DNA from: Discostella pseudostelligera
Lineage: Eukaryota; Bacillariophyta; Thalassiosirophyceae; Thalassiosirales; Thalassiosiraceae
Direction: 5' to 3'
Length of the DNA: 12,384 nucleotides
NCBI GenBank assembly: GCA_036940085.1
Contig: JALLBK010000450.1
Location: 1-12,384 of the forward strand
The first letter of the stretch is position 1, and each line of letters opens with the position of its first letter. The notes below the pieces were generated by a model. That model made no database searches, was not told the DNA's origin, and was given only the letters and a program-made list of their open reading frames with translations. Position numbers and translations under genes: made by a program. Below are positions 1 to 7,558 of the stretch, in pieces.

Positions 1-60
1 TGCACACCTTGCACACCTTGCACACCCTGCACACCTTGCACACCCTGCACACCCTGCACA
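1..60. repeat. 9-bp minisatellite TGCACACCY
   Basis: Six complete head-to-tail 9-bp units (TGCACACCT or TGCACACCC) fill 1-54 and a decayed seventh follows. The array starts at base 1, so it probably continues beyond the left edge. Because 9 is a multiple of 3, every frame across it stays open, which produces spurious Cys/Thr/His/Leu-rich frames. Confidence 0.9.
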
Positions 61-153
61 GCATGCACCATGCATGTGCACTTACTGCGCCTGCTCCCCT
101 TCCTCCTGCTCCTGCTCCTACATGCACCTGCACCTCCCTTCATACTGCTCATG

Positions 154-240
154 CTCATGCTCATTCTTCTCATGCTCATTCTTCTCATGCTCATGGTACT
201 GACCTGCTCCTCACTCCTCACTCCTCACTCCTCCTCCTCA
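154..240. repeat. 15-bp and 7-bp tandem repeats
   Basis: CTCATGCTCATTCTT is present twice in tandem (154-168, 169-183) with a third partial copy at 184-194. A 7-bp CTCCTCA tandem (three units, 207-227) and a CTC-rich tail follow. This is low-complexity DNA continuous in character with the minisatellite at 1-60. Confidence 0.8.
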
Positions 241-345
241 TCTGCATTTTCTGTCTCTGTAAGTCAAGACATCATCATTACACAGAGTGACATAGCCAAC
301 ACGTGCTCATTGATTAGGAATAGCTCCCATGTATGGGCAGCAAAG

Positions 346-1123
346 ATGAGCAACAATGGTGTTGCCGACATGTCAGTCAAGCCACATTCCACCTCAGGAA
401 AAGGCAAGAAGTGGACATTTGGCATGCCTGCATGGAATTTGAAGGGTATGGAGTACTTTGAGGAAGCAAAAAATAATTGGATGGGGGCCTGCACCAAGAC
501 AGACCCCCAAAACAAAATTCTACGTGAGTATTGGGATAAGGCAGTGGATGACAAAGGGCAAAGAAATCTTGGTTGTGAGTAGAGATGGATTACAAAAGAA
601 GACCATCCATATCATTTTGCTTATAAGGGAAGAGGGTGAAGTGCAAGGGCCCCCCGCTGAGCATGAGAGTGATGGAGAGTGTGACAAAAAGTTCATCTAT
701 GTACAACAAGGCTATTGATATTAGCAATTGGAACAACAAGAGAGGTGGTAGGTTGCAGCAAAATGATGTGGAGGAGGTCAGGGAAGAGGAGGAATATGAT
801 GGTGAGGATAAGAATGTGGATGATGAAGACGAGGGTGAGGGTGGCAATAATAATAATAATAATAATAATAATATGAATGACTGTCATGTCAATGATGAGG
901 AGGGAGATGAGGAGGGAGATGAAGACAACAGAGCTGTAATGGATTACAGGGAGAGATGGAGAGAGCAGAGGCAGACGCAGTGGGCATGGTAAGGAGAAAT
1001 ACCACCAAGGAAGCAAGGCTCAATAATACAAAGAAGAGGAGCAATGTAAATGATGGGCAAATCGAAGATCAAAGCAGAAAGAGGCAGACTAGAAAGAATG
1101 GGTCGATGATTGATTGGGTGTGA
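346..1123 (+). pseudogene. Decayed unrecognised gene, one stop and two frame changes
   Basis: A protein-like reading starts at ATG 346 (MSNNGVADMSVKPH) and includes WTFGMPAWNLKGMEYFEEAKNN. It meets TAG at 580-582, but the same frame goes on sensibly past it (RWITKEDHPYHFAYKG) to a TGA near 628. Sense then resumes in another frame at about 630-992, with an acidic Asp/Glu stretch, a run of nine Asn from (AAT)9, and a basic segment MDYRERWREQRQTQW ending at TAA 990-992. A third frame, overlapping from about 939, continues with a Lys/Arg-rich tail (RRNTTKEARLNN) to TGA 1121-1123. Three consecutive protein-like stretches in different frames suggest one gene broken by a nonsense mutation and two indels. 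Unrecorded introns are an alternative: a GTAAGG lies near 988. I do not recognise the family. The aromatic N-terminal half with an acidic then basic tail could suit a mobile-element or DNA-binding protein, but that is a guess. Confidence 0.45.
846..872. repeat. (AAT)9 microsatellite
   Basis: Nine perfect AAT units. In the reading frame of the decayed gene they encode nine consecutive Asn residues between two acidic stretches. Confidence 0.95.
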
Positions 1124-2634
1124 CAACAATATTAACTATGTGTAGTGTAATGAATATAGTGAAAAAATCACATTGATACTGTACTATGCTATTGTTTTAG
1201 GACTCATACTACTCCTTCTTGTCATAATTCATTGCACAAACAAATAATTCAAGTCTTTTACTCAATCTAATTGTAACTCAGAAGCAATTGATTGTTTTTA
1301 AATGGAGAGTTTCTCATAAAAATCATTTTTTTCTCAGAAACAAACCATTTCAACAAAGAGAAGTTCTTTAAATTTTTAACAAAATTCATTATTTAGAGAA
1401 AGAATGAATTTCGGCAGAATCCGGATTCCATATTCTGAGGCATGCTATTACTGCTCATGGTGCTATGGCTCATGGTCATGGTACTACACTGCTTATGCTT
1501 CATGCTACTGGAGTTTGATGATACTGAGGGAGGAAGTTGCTTGTTGCTGGTCAGAGAATAACAGAAATTTTTAGGTACATCTTACTTGTCCCGAAGGACA
1601 TACTTCTGGTTGCTGGTCATCATGATCAGCATCAGTCAGCTACATGATAATCATAGCATGCTGATCAGCATTATCAGTGGCATTCTTGCTGGTCCTTGTT
1701 CTCTTGTCAATAGTTATCAGCATTTGGATCAGTCAGTATTCAGCATGATTCTTGGTCATCAATGGGAGGAATAGAAACATGCCGACCTTCCTGAGAGAAT
1801 GTGTTTGGTATGATTGCTGCCTGTCATGCTGCTGGGGATTGTCACATAGGTCCTAGGTGAACACCATATTCACCAAAATGACTAGAGACAATTGTCAGCT
1901 TCAGAAGCATCAGTGGCTGGCCAGCTTTGGGTCCTCATTGTTTATCACAGTCACCACTCCTCCTCTTCTTTGCTGGCCATTGCAATATGCAGGAGCATGA
2001 TTGCAATTTCATCTGCATCTAGAACTTCCTAGTGTAGTGGTAGTATCATACTACTGTAGTAGCATACCCAACTCAGCTCCATTTGTACAAAATCAATCAC
2101 GCATCAGACTTCAGCTGGACAAACTTACTCGTTACTTGTACTTAGCAACTATCAGCACTAGTGCTACATATCCTATCCTCCTCAGGTTAATTCATATTGC
2201 ATCACTACTACTCACTACTCAGCAGGGGGAGCTTCCATCAAGAGGTACACTTCTCTTCATCTGCTTCCTTTTTGCGCAAGGTGCTGCTGCATGACACTAA
2301 TCCTCACTAATCCTCACTCCTCATCATCTTCTTGCTCTTCTTGTTCCTGCAGCCACAGCCCACAACCTTTGGTTTCTATTACCAATCCTGTGCTTGTATC
2401 AATATGAGAACGATTCTCTGTTGTGTAAGCAATGTTTTTGAAGAGGCAGTGTAGAGAAGTGTGCATTAGCAAGTCTGAGTTTTGTTGCTGAGTGAAAGCG
2501 GATTGTAAGGTTTGTCTCTTTACTGGTTCCATTTTATTTAGGTATCTATTTGGGAATGTGAAATAGCAGCTGATAAAACACACCCAAGAGCAAACAATCC
2601 ACAATAAACGTATCGGCCAGAAACACTTGCATTC
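1124..2634. other. Gene-poor region with degenerate short repeats
   Basis: No reading frame here looks coding. The stretch 1440-1780 is rich in scattered variants of GCTCATG, ATCAGCAT, GATCAG and GTTGCTGGTCA, including a perfect 14-bp palindrome ATGCTGATCAGCAT at 1658-1671. ACTAATCCTC is repeated in tandem at about 2297-2316. The texture suggests old, diverged repeat DNA, perhaps remains of a mobile element, but no transposase or terminal repeat was recognised. Confidence 0.5.
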
Positions 2635-2883
2635 ACTCTCTCTCCCTCTCCCTCATGACACGTGAATTGGAATGCCGGCGGTTGTTACTGCATACAACAG
2701 CTTCCTTCCTTCCATTGGGGTTGTTCATTCGATGTCTCTGTCCATAGATTCAAGAATCGAGCGAGTGCACCAAATAATAACTCTCGATCGAAACCTTTCT
2801 TTGGTAGTCCCCAGATGCCGACCTCTTTCCCCATTCCTCAAGAACTACTCTCTCTCTCTCTCACTCACTCTCTCTCTTTTTAT
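2635..2883. other. Downstream flank of glyoxalase gene with CT tracts
   Basis: Short non-coding stretch with two pyrimidine tracts: CTCTCTCTCC-type at about 2635-2653 and a longer (CT)n interrupted by CACTCA at 2848-2876. The second lies directly beyond the stop codon of the minus-strand glyoxalase gene, so it is probably in or just after its 3' UTR. Confidence 0.6.
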
Positions 2884-2884
2884 T
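2879..2884 (-). terminator. AATAAA poly(A) signal overlapping the stop codon
   Basis: On the minus strand the glyoxalase stop reads TGAATAAA: the last A of TGA is the first A of the AATAAA hexamer. Use of this hexamer in diatoms is variable, so the role is inferred. Confidence 0.35.
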
Positions 2885-4066
2885 CATTGGCTATTATCCT
2901 TATACCCCACACCATCCCCCCCTTCCGCTTCGACACCCAGACAATCTACATCTTGCACCACCATCGGCCCTCGTGGCAATACCTCAATCAAATACCCATC
3001 GGGATCTTTAATAAAAGCCAATCCCTTCATTCCACCCATATTGGGCGATTTGTGAAATTGTACACCCAAGGAATGAAATCGGGAACAGGCATCGTATACA
3101 TTGGGTACGGTTATACCAAGATGACCGAATCCACCGCGAACCTTGTAGGTTGTTGTTGCTTCTTTGAGTCCAGTAATGTCATCGTTGACAACTTCCCCAG
3201 CAGATGATGATGATAATGATGACAAATTGGAAGTAGAACTAACAATGCTACTAACACCGGTACCATCGGCATTTCCAGTATTGTACACCATCCCACTCTC
3301 ATGTTCCGTTCCATAATTCCATGTTAATTCAATACATCCGGGTGTGGTCATGCATAGATTCCATCGTTCTGCGCGGGTGTTGGGAACGACGGCAGCAGTG
3401 TTGGTGGAAGTGAGGGCAGAGACGGGTGCTACAAAGTACACATTGAATTTCCATTGTGGAAACTGAATAAGAGAGAGAGAGAGAACGGGAGATTAAAGGG
3501 AGAGATGTTAGTGACAACTCTCACGACACGCATATAGACAATAGAGAGAATCATAACATACACTATGTATATCACTGAATCTCATTTCTCACCTCAGAAT
3601 AATGAATCAATCGAAATCCCAATATCTTACAATAGAAATCTAAACTTTGGATAGGATCTTTGATTCGAATCATGGTTTGTTGTAGAATGTAGTCTTTGGT
3701 CTCGTCATCATCATTTCCGTTGCCGCCACTTTCAGTGCTGCTGCTGCTGGTGGTTGAAATTGTTGGGAACATGTAAGAGGACACATCGAGCGTTGTTGCT
3801 GCTTGTTGCTGCTCATCATCAGATGGCTTGGACGCTAATGCCGCTGGACGACGAAAGAGTTGTTGGTGTCGCCGCTGCCGCCGCAATAATAATTTGATGC
3901 CATTAACTTGGTCGTCGACATCTCTGCTGCTGCCACTGTTGTTGCTACTGCTAATGCGGGTAGTCCTCGTCGTAGAAGTAATAGTAGTAGTGAATGCAAC
4001 GATGGGAGTTGCCAGCAGCAGAATAAGAAGGAGCGATGATAGTATTGTTGTTGAGGTTGTCATCAT
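2884..4066 (-). CDS. Glyoxalase I (lactoylglutathione lyase), probably plastid-targeted
   Basis: Converts the hemithioacetal of methylglyoxal and glutathione to S-lactoylglutathione (EC 4.4.1.5). Exon 1 is 4066-3593 and exon 2 is 3462-2884. The 130-bp intron (3592-3463) has donor GAG|GTGAGA and acceptor TTATTCAG, is phase 0, and gives 350 aa. The join restores the family core: [20 protein letters not shown], then [49 protein letters not shown]. The four metal ligands of eukaryotic Glo1 are present (Gln130, Glu203, His272, Glu318), and the His-Glu spacing of 46 equals that of the human enzyme. A Ser/Thr-rich insert of about 42 residues sits between the second and third ligands. The N terminus has a hydrophobic signal ([20 protein letters not shown]) with Phe at the likely cleavage site, then a Ser/Thr/Arg-rich stretch, the pattern of diatom plastid presequences. 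The start could be either of two adjacent ATGs. Function is near certain; the plastid location is inferred. Confidence 0.93.
3466..3484 (-). repeat. (CT)n tract serving as intron polypyrimidine tract
   Basis: Read on the minus strand, an almost pure CT microsatellite runs straight into TTATTCAG, the 3' splice site of the glyoxalase intron. Length changes here would alter the polypyrimidine tract rather than the protein. Confidence 0.6.
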
Positions 4067-4154
4067 CGAGGTGGTCGTCGTTACCTACTATCGCACAATA
4101 TTATGGTGCTGCTTGCCGCTTCTGCTTGCTGCAAGACACTGAAGTTGGTCTAAA

Positions 4155-4196
4155 TTGGCGATAATATATACAGAGGCGTAGTAAAAAAATCGCCAA
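4155..4196 (-). promoter_or_regulatory. Glyoxalase promoter: TATA-like box inside an 8-bp inverted repeat
   Basis: The minus strand has a TATATATTAT box at about 4162-4171, roughly 100 bp upstream of the glyoxalase ATG. It is bracketed by the inverted repeat TTGGCGAT (4155-4162) and ATCGCCAA (4189-4196). The right arm on the minus strand reads TTTGGCGAT, which loosely resembles an E2F-type site. The stretch also lies just 5' of the plus-strand LRR fragment. Confidence 0.4.
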
Positions 4197-4208
4197 ACGA
4201 TCTCGACT

Positions 4209-4815
4209 TTGCATGTCTTGTTTTTATGCATCGTCATGGTGCACCGACCATGCTACTGTGGTGGCGGCGGTCAGCAGTCGGCGGGGAGATGGTGCGCAGT
4301 GTTTGTGGTCGCTGACAAATCTCAGTTGATGAATGTTGAGGTGAGTGAGGAGGGGTTGCAGAGTATAGATTACCGGGCATTTAGCGTTTGTACTTCGCTT
4401 GAGCGCATCAGAATCCCGTCCACCATCAAAGTGATTGGTAGAGGGGCATTCAGTGGTTGCTCTCAGTTGATGAATGTTGAGCTGAGTGGGGAGGGGCTGG
4501 AGAGTATTGATGAAGAAGCATTTAATGGATGCACTGCGCTTGAGCGCATCATCATCCCATCCACCGTCAAAGTGATTGGGGGATATGCATTTGGTGGTTG
4601 CACGCAGTTGATGCATCAGGGGATATGCATTCAGCGTTTGCACGCAGTTGATGCATGTTGAGCCGAGGGAGGAGGGGTTGGAGAGTATTGATAGAGGGGC
4701 TTTTTTGTCTATTTTCAACTTTGGCACTTCTGTTGACTGCAGGCGGTTTGAATTCAAGATGTTTGTTTATGTACAACTGAGATGCCACGTCCTTCCCATC
4801 GAGTCTTACTTTTGA
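4209..4815 (+). pseudogene. Broken BspA-type leucine-rich repeat (LRR_5) gene fragment
   Basis: From ATG 4209 the frame gives 150 aa. From about residue 38 it consists of alternating units of roughly 23 residues: SQLMNVEVSEEGLQSID, RAFSVCTSLERIRIPSTIKV, GAFSGCSQLMNVELSGEGL, EAFNGCTALERIIIPSTVKV, YAFGGCTQLM. This is the BspA/LRR_5 pattern common in protist genomes; such repeats usually bind other proteins or surfaces. At 4581-4660 two similar 40-bp blocks lie in tandem (both begin GGATATGCATT and share CACGCAGTTGATGCAT). Since 40 is not a multiple of 3, the frame shifts and stops at 4661. The lost frame continues after the second block (YAFSVCTQLMHVEPREEGL, then SIDRGAF) and loses the repeat pattern before TGA 4813-4815. 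There is no signal peptide or capping domain, and the first 37 residues look non-native. The likely origin is unequal recombination between repeat units of a longer gene. Confidence 0.7.
4581..4660. repeat. 40-bp imperfect direct repeat causing the LRR frameshift
   Basis: Blocks 4581-4620 and 4621-4660 share their first 11 bases and a 16-base core, differing at about five positions in the middle and at the 3' end. They look like equivalent parts of two different LRR units brought together by deletion of the DNA between them. Confidence 0.75.
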
Positions 4816-4990
4816 TGATGATTCCAACATTGTCGAATCTCGGCACGCGCGCACACACAACATGATCCTTCCAGCATTTACACAATTACACTTCTCCGAT
4901 AGTCTTGTATCTCATTGACACTCCTCTTGCTTCCCTATTGTTGTCATCGTCCTCATCTTTCAACTTGCCAAACGATTCTCTTCCAACCTC
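4816..4990. other. Short spacer between LRR fragment and transporter
   Basis: No gene seen. It holds the 3' flank of the minus-strand transporter and a short CACGCGCGCACACACA tract near 4842-4858. Confidence 0.6.
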
Positions 4991-6795
4991 CTACATCATT
5001 CTCGTTGTACAATCATAATGATGGTTGTTCTTGTTATTGTATCGTTGCGTCGTTGCTACATAATACACCAAAATACCACACATGACCACTACCAAACTAC
5101 CGAACTTCATCATAGACCAACACATTTCTAATCCACCCCATCGACCACAAAGTACGATCGATCCAACACCAAAGACCAATACTGCCTGCAGACCTTTTAA
5201 TACTCCGGCACTAGTGGCTCCACCGGGAAAATGTTTCAAAGTCACATAGAATGTTACGGAATGTAAGAGGTTGGCAAATGTTATCGCCAATAGAATTGTC
5301 ATGGCATGGAGTGGTGATGTGTGAGCTTGCGCCATGGGAGTAAGGATGAGCGATTGTAGTCGAGGCAATGTATATATTATTTGCCAAAGAAGGAGTACGA
5401 TGGATGCAACAATTCCTTGAATGGCACAATTGGCTCGTATTGAGATGGGTCGAATCATTATTTGTTGGTGTCGTTGTCGTTGAGTACAGTCACGATTCTT
5501 GATTGGTGACGTTGATGCTGTTACTGATGATGATGAAGCAGAAGACGAATTCCCATCCTCCCTTTCCATCTTCGTTGTTATTGATGATATTGTTGTCATA
5601 ATCATCTCACTCAAAACATACGTCATTCCATGAAGCGAACTACCCACTAATATCAAACATGCCCCGATAAATATCCGTGTGCCCACCGAGAAGGAATCCA
5701 AGGCCGTAATCGACAATCCAATCACCACGAGGAGTATGCCCATCCATTGATATTGGGATAAGGATCGTGAGAGTAGTAATTTGGAATAGAGGGCTGTCCA
5801 TATAGTAACGGAAGAATAGATTATAGAGAAGATGGTTGGACCCGCGAGATTGTTTCCTGCGGTGGCAAATAATAATTCTTGAGTTTACCATGCCCAACTG
5901 CAATGGAACGCGAAATGCAAGAGCGATAGCAATAGCACGCACGTACCAGTATACACCATCGATTGGGCGAATATATCAAATAATGCAATGGCCGATGCCT
6001 TGATGATTAATGGACGAGACGGCCATATCCTCTCCTCTTCATCATCCTCATTATCAAATTCGTCGTCATCATCGTCGTCTAGACCAACTACATCCATGTC
6101 ATCAACGCAGCAGTGTTTCCCACTGTCCATGAAATTGTCCTTTGCATTATCCCAAGTAGAATAATTAGTTGTCGTTGCTCCATAGGAAGAGTTGCTTGCG
6201 GTTGGTAAGGATATTATGTTGCGCATACTACGACTCTCCCTACTTCTACTACAACAACTACTACTACGGTGACGACATCCACCTTCCACTCCACCCCCAC
6301 CATTGTTAGTTCGACCACGACGACAACGCAAAGTAAACCCCGCCAACGCTGGACCAATATAATAAAACAACATGTATAATTGACACGATGGATTGGCTAG
6401 ACCGGCATGCTGTGCGTAGGCCATTAATATTGGCTGTTTTGGTATGTATGTAGAGAGATGATGTAAATTCATATTTGATCAGTTTGCGCCCATAATATAT
6501 TACAATTACATGACAATGCATGTTGTATTTTGACACACTGTATGACATATCCTACCTGAGTAACCCCCGACATGACATAGAGAGATGCGCATATCATGAT
6601 CCACCATGACATGCTGGGCATTGGGCTATTGCTGTGACTGCCACTACGGTTGGTCATCATCGTCGTCTTCGGCAGTGGTGGATGTGGTGGCAGCTGTGCA
6701 ATAGGTAGTAGATGTTCCTGCGGACCATTCTCCACCGTCATCATTATATTTACCGCTTGCTTGATTTTGTGACGGCGCCTAGCGACTAGGTTCAT
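4991..6795 (-). CDS. DMT/EamA-type multi-pass membrane transporter
   Basis: Three exons: 6795-6556, 6433-5947, 5856-4991. Introns of 122 bp (CAG|GTAGGA..ACAG, phase 0) and 90 bp (ACTG|GTACGT..CGCAG, phase 1) give 530 aa. Both joins fall inside hydrophobic segments and restore continuous helices (SGVTQ|PILMAYAQ; MVYTG|NNLAGPTIFS). I count about ten membrane spans, near residues 64-86, 98-115, 222-243, 248-266, 281-299, 303-325, 387-410, 430-450, 465-485 and 495-515, as in the drug/metabolite transporter superfamily that includes nucleotide-sugar and triose-phosphate carriers. Family-like stretches are FSIIYSSVTIWTALYSKLLL and GATSAGVLKGLQAVLVFG near the end of the second half. A long hydrophilic loop (about 116-215) splits spans 2 and 3 and contains Gly-rich, Ser/Arg-rich and strongly acidic stretches (DDDDDDEFDNEDDEEE). 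The N terminus has about 60 hydrophilic residues and no clear presequence. Substrate is unknown. Confidence 0.8.
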
Positions 6796-6980
6796 GTTCC
6801 GCTCCCCACCATTCGTCGTGGTGTCGTCGCTTCGTCCTCCGTGCCGCTACTTTGGCCATGGCGATGGTCATCTATTGATAAAATTGATGTTCATGGTGAT
6901 GGTGACGATGACGATCGAGGAATTTTTTTGGATTCGGTGTCGGAGGTCCGTCGGAGGCAGCGACCGCCGGCCGCGTGCGC

Positions 6981-7000
6981 GACGTCATCTTCCGACGTCA
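6981..7000 (-). promoter_or_regulatory. Tandem CRE-like TGACGTC boxes
   Basis: GACGTCA occurs at 6981-6987 and 6994-7000, 13 bp apart. Seen from the transporter on the minus strand these are two direct TGACGTC copies about 190-205 bp upstream of its ATG. TGACGT/ACGTCA are the known cores of CO2/cAMP-responsive elements in the Phaeodactylum PtCA1 promoter. Activity here is inferred from the motif only. Confidence 0.4.
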
Positions 7001-7268
7001 CACCCTGTCTGGCCTCCTCCTTCCTCCTCCGCTTCTCTTTTCTTTCGTTTTTGGCACTGTTTCAGAAAATTAGTCTCACCAACAGCGGAATTCAATAACA
7101 AAGATTGCTGCCAAGCTCGAACACGAGAATGGCATCAAAGTGCACCGCGCTGCTTCTTTTTGGATTTTCTCCTCATTATACATTGGAATAGTAGAATAAT
7201 GAGAAATAGGCATCAATGACAAGAATATGCCATGAAGAAATCGAGAAAGGCATCATGAAATGAGAAAA

Positions 7269-7280
7269 TGTGGCGCCACA
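7269..7280. promoter_or_regulatory. Perfect 12-bp palindrome TGTGGCGCCACA
   Basis: A self-complementary 12-mer about 280 bp upstream of the Trp-rich gene's ATG. The centre GGCGCC within TGGCGCCA resembles E2F-type core sites. It could bind a dimeric factor, but there is no direct evidence. Confidence 0.3.
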
Positions 7281-7558
7281 CAATCTGCCTGTTATTGCGA
7301 TCGCACAAAAAAAGAGCCGATGGCACATCTCGCCGATGACGATTCACCTGATCATCGCGACTTGTCAAAAATAATGGATGTGGTTCGCGATGCTCCTCGA
7401 TGATGGCTCATTCACTACGCTTGTCCCATAATATTCTACAACTCCTCCATCATTGTTGCATCGATCGAGCATAATCAATACCGTCGCCCATTCATTGCAT
7501 CGGATATCATCTACTACTCTCTCTCGTCTCTCACAATCATCCATACTCGACAAAAACC

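Larger units (their letters stand above)
6796..7558. promoter_or_regulatory. Divergent promoter region between transporter and Trp-rich gene
   Basis: About 760 bp separates the transporter start (minus) from the Trp-rich secreted gene (plus). Frames here (for example 6794-7219) look non-coding: biased composition and no recognisable motifs. The region contains two GACGTCA boxes, a palindrome TGTGGCGCCACA, and an AT-rich CATAATATTC at about 7428-7437 that could act as a weak TATA. A pyrimidine-rich leader runs up to the ATG in a CAAAAACC context at 7559. Confidence 0.55.

Noticed and set aside
1..62. Possible CRISPR array or telomeric repeat
   Set aside because: The 9-bp units have no spacers, and the unit TGCACACCY is not a telomere motif (TTAGGG-like).
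70..345. N-terminal extension of the decayed gene into the repeats
   Set aside because: Leu/Met/His-rich reading of tandem repeats whose unit lengths are often multiples of three; composition changes abruptly after about 262.
2001..2294. 97-aa plus-strand frame
   Set aside because: No domain, no coding-like composition and no start or splice context.
2314..2604. 96-aa minus-strand frame
   Set aside because: Looks slightly protein-like (KMEPVKRQTLQSAF, acidic end) and could be a mobile-element scrap, but there is no recognisable family, splice partner or promoter.
4224..4757. 177-aa minus-strand frame across the LRR fragment
   Set aside because: Antisense shadow of the repeated LRR codons.
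6794..7219. 141-aa plus-strand frame in the divergent promoter
   Set aside because: Overlaps the promoter of the transporter; composition is Arg/Ser/Phe-heavy with no motif.
7365..7553. 62-aa minus-strand frame upstream of the Trp-rich gene
   Set aside because: Short, no motif, and lies over the inferred promoter and leader.
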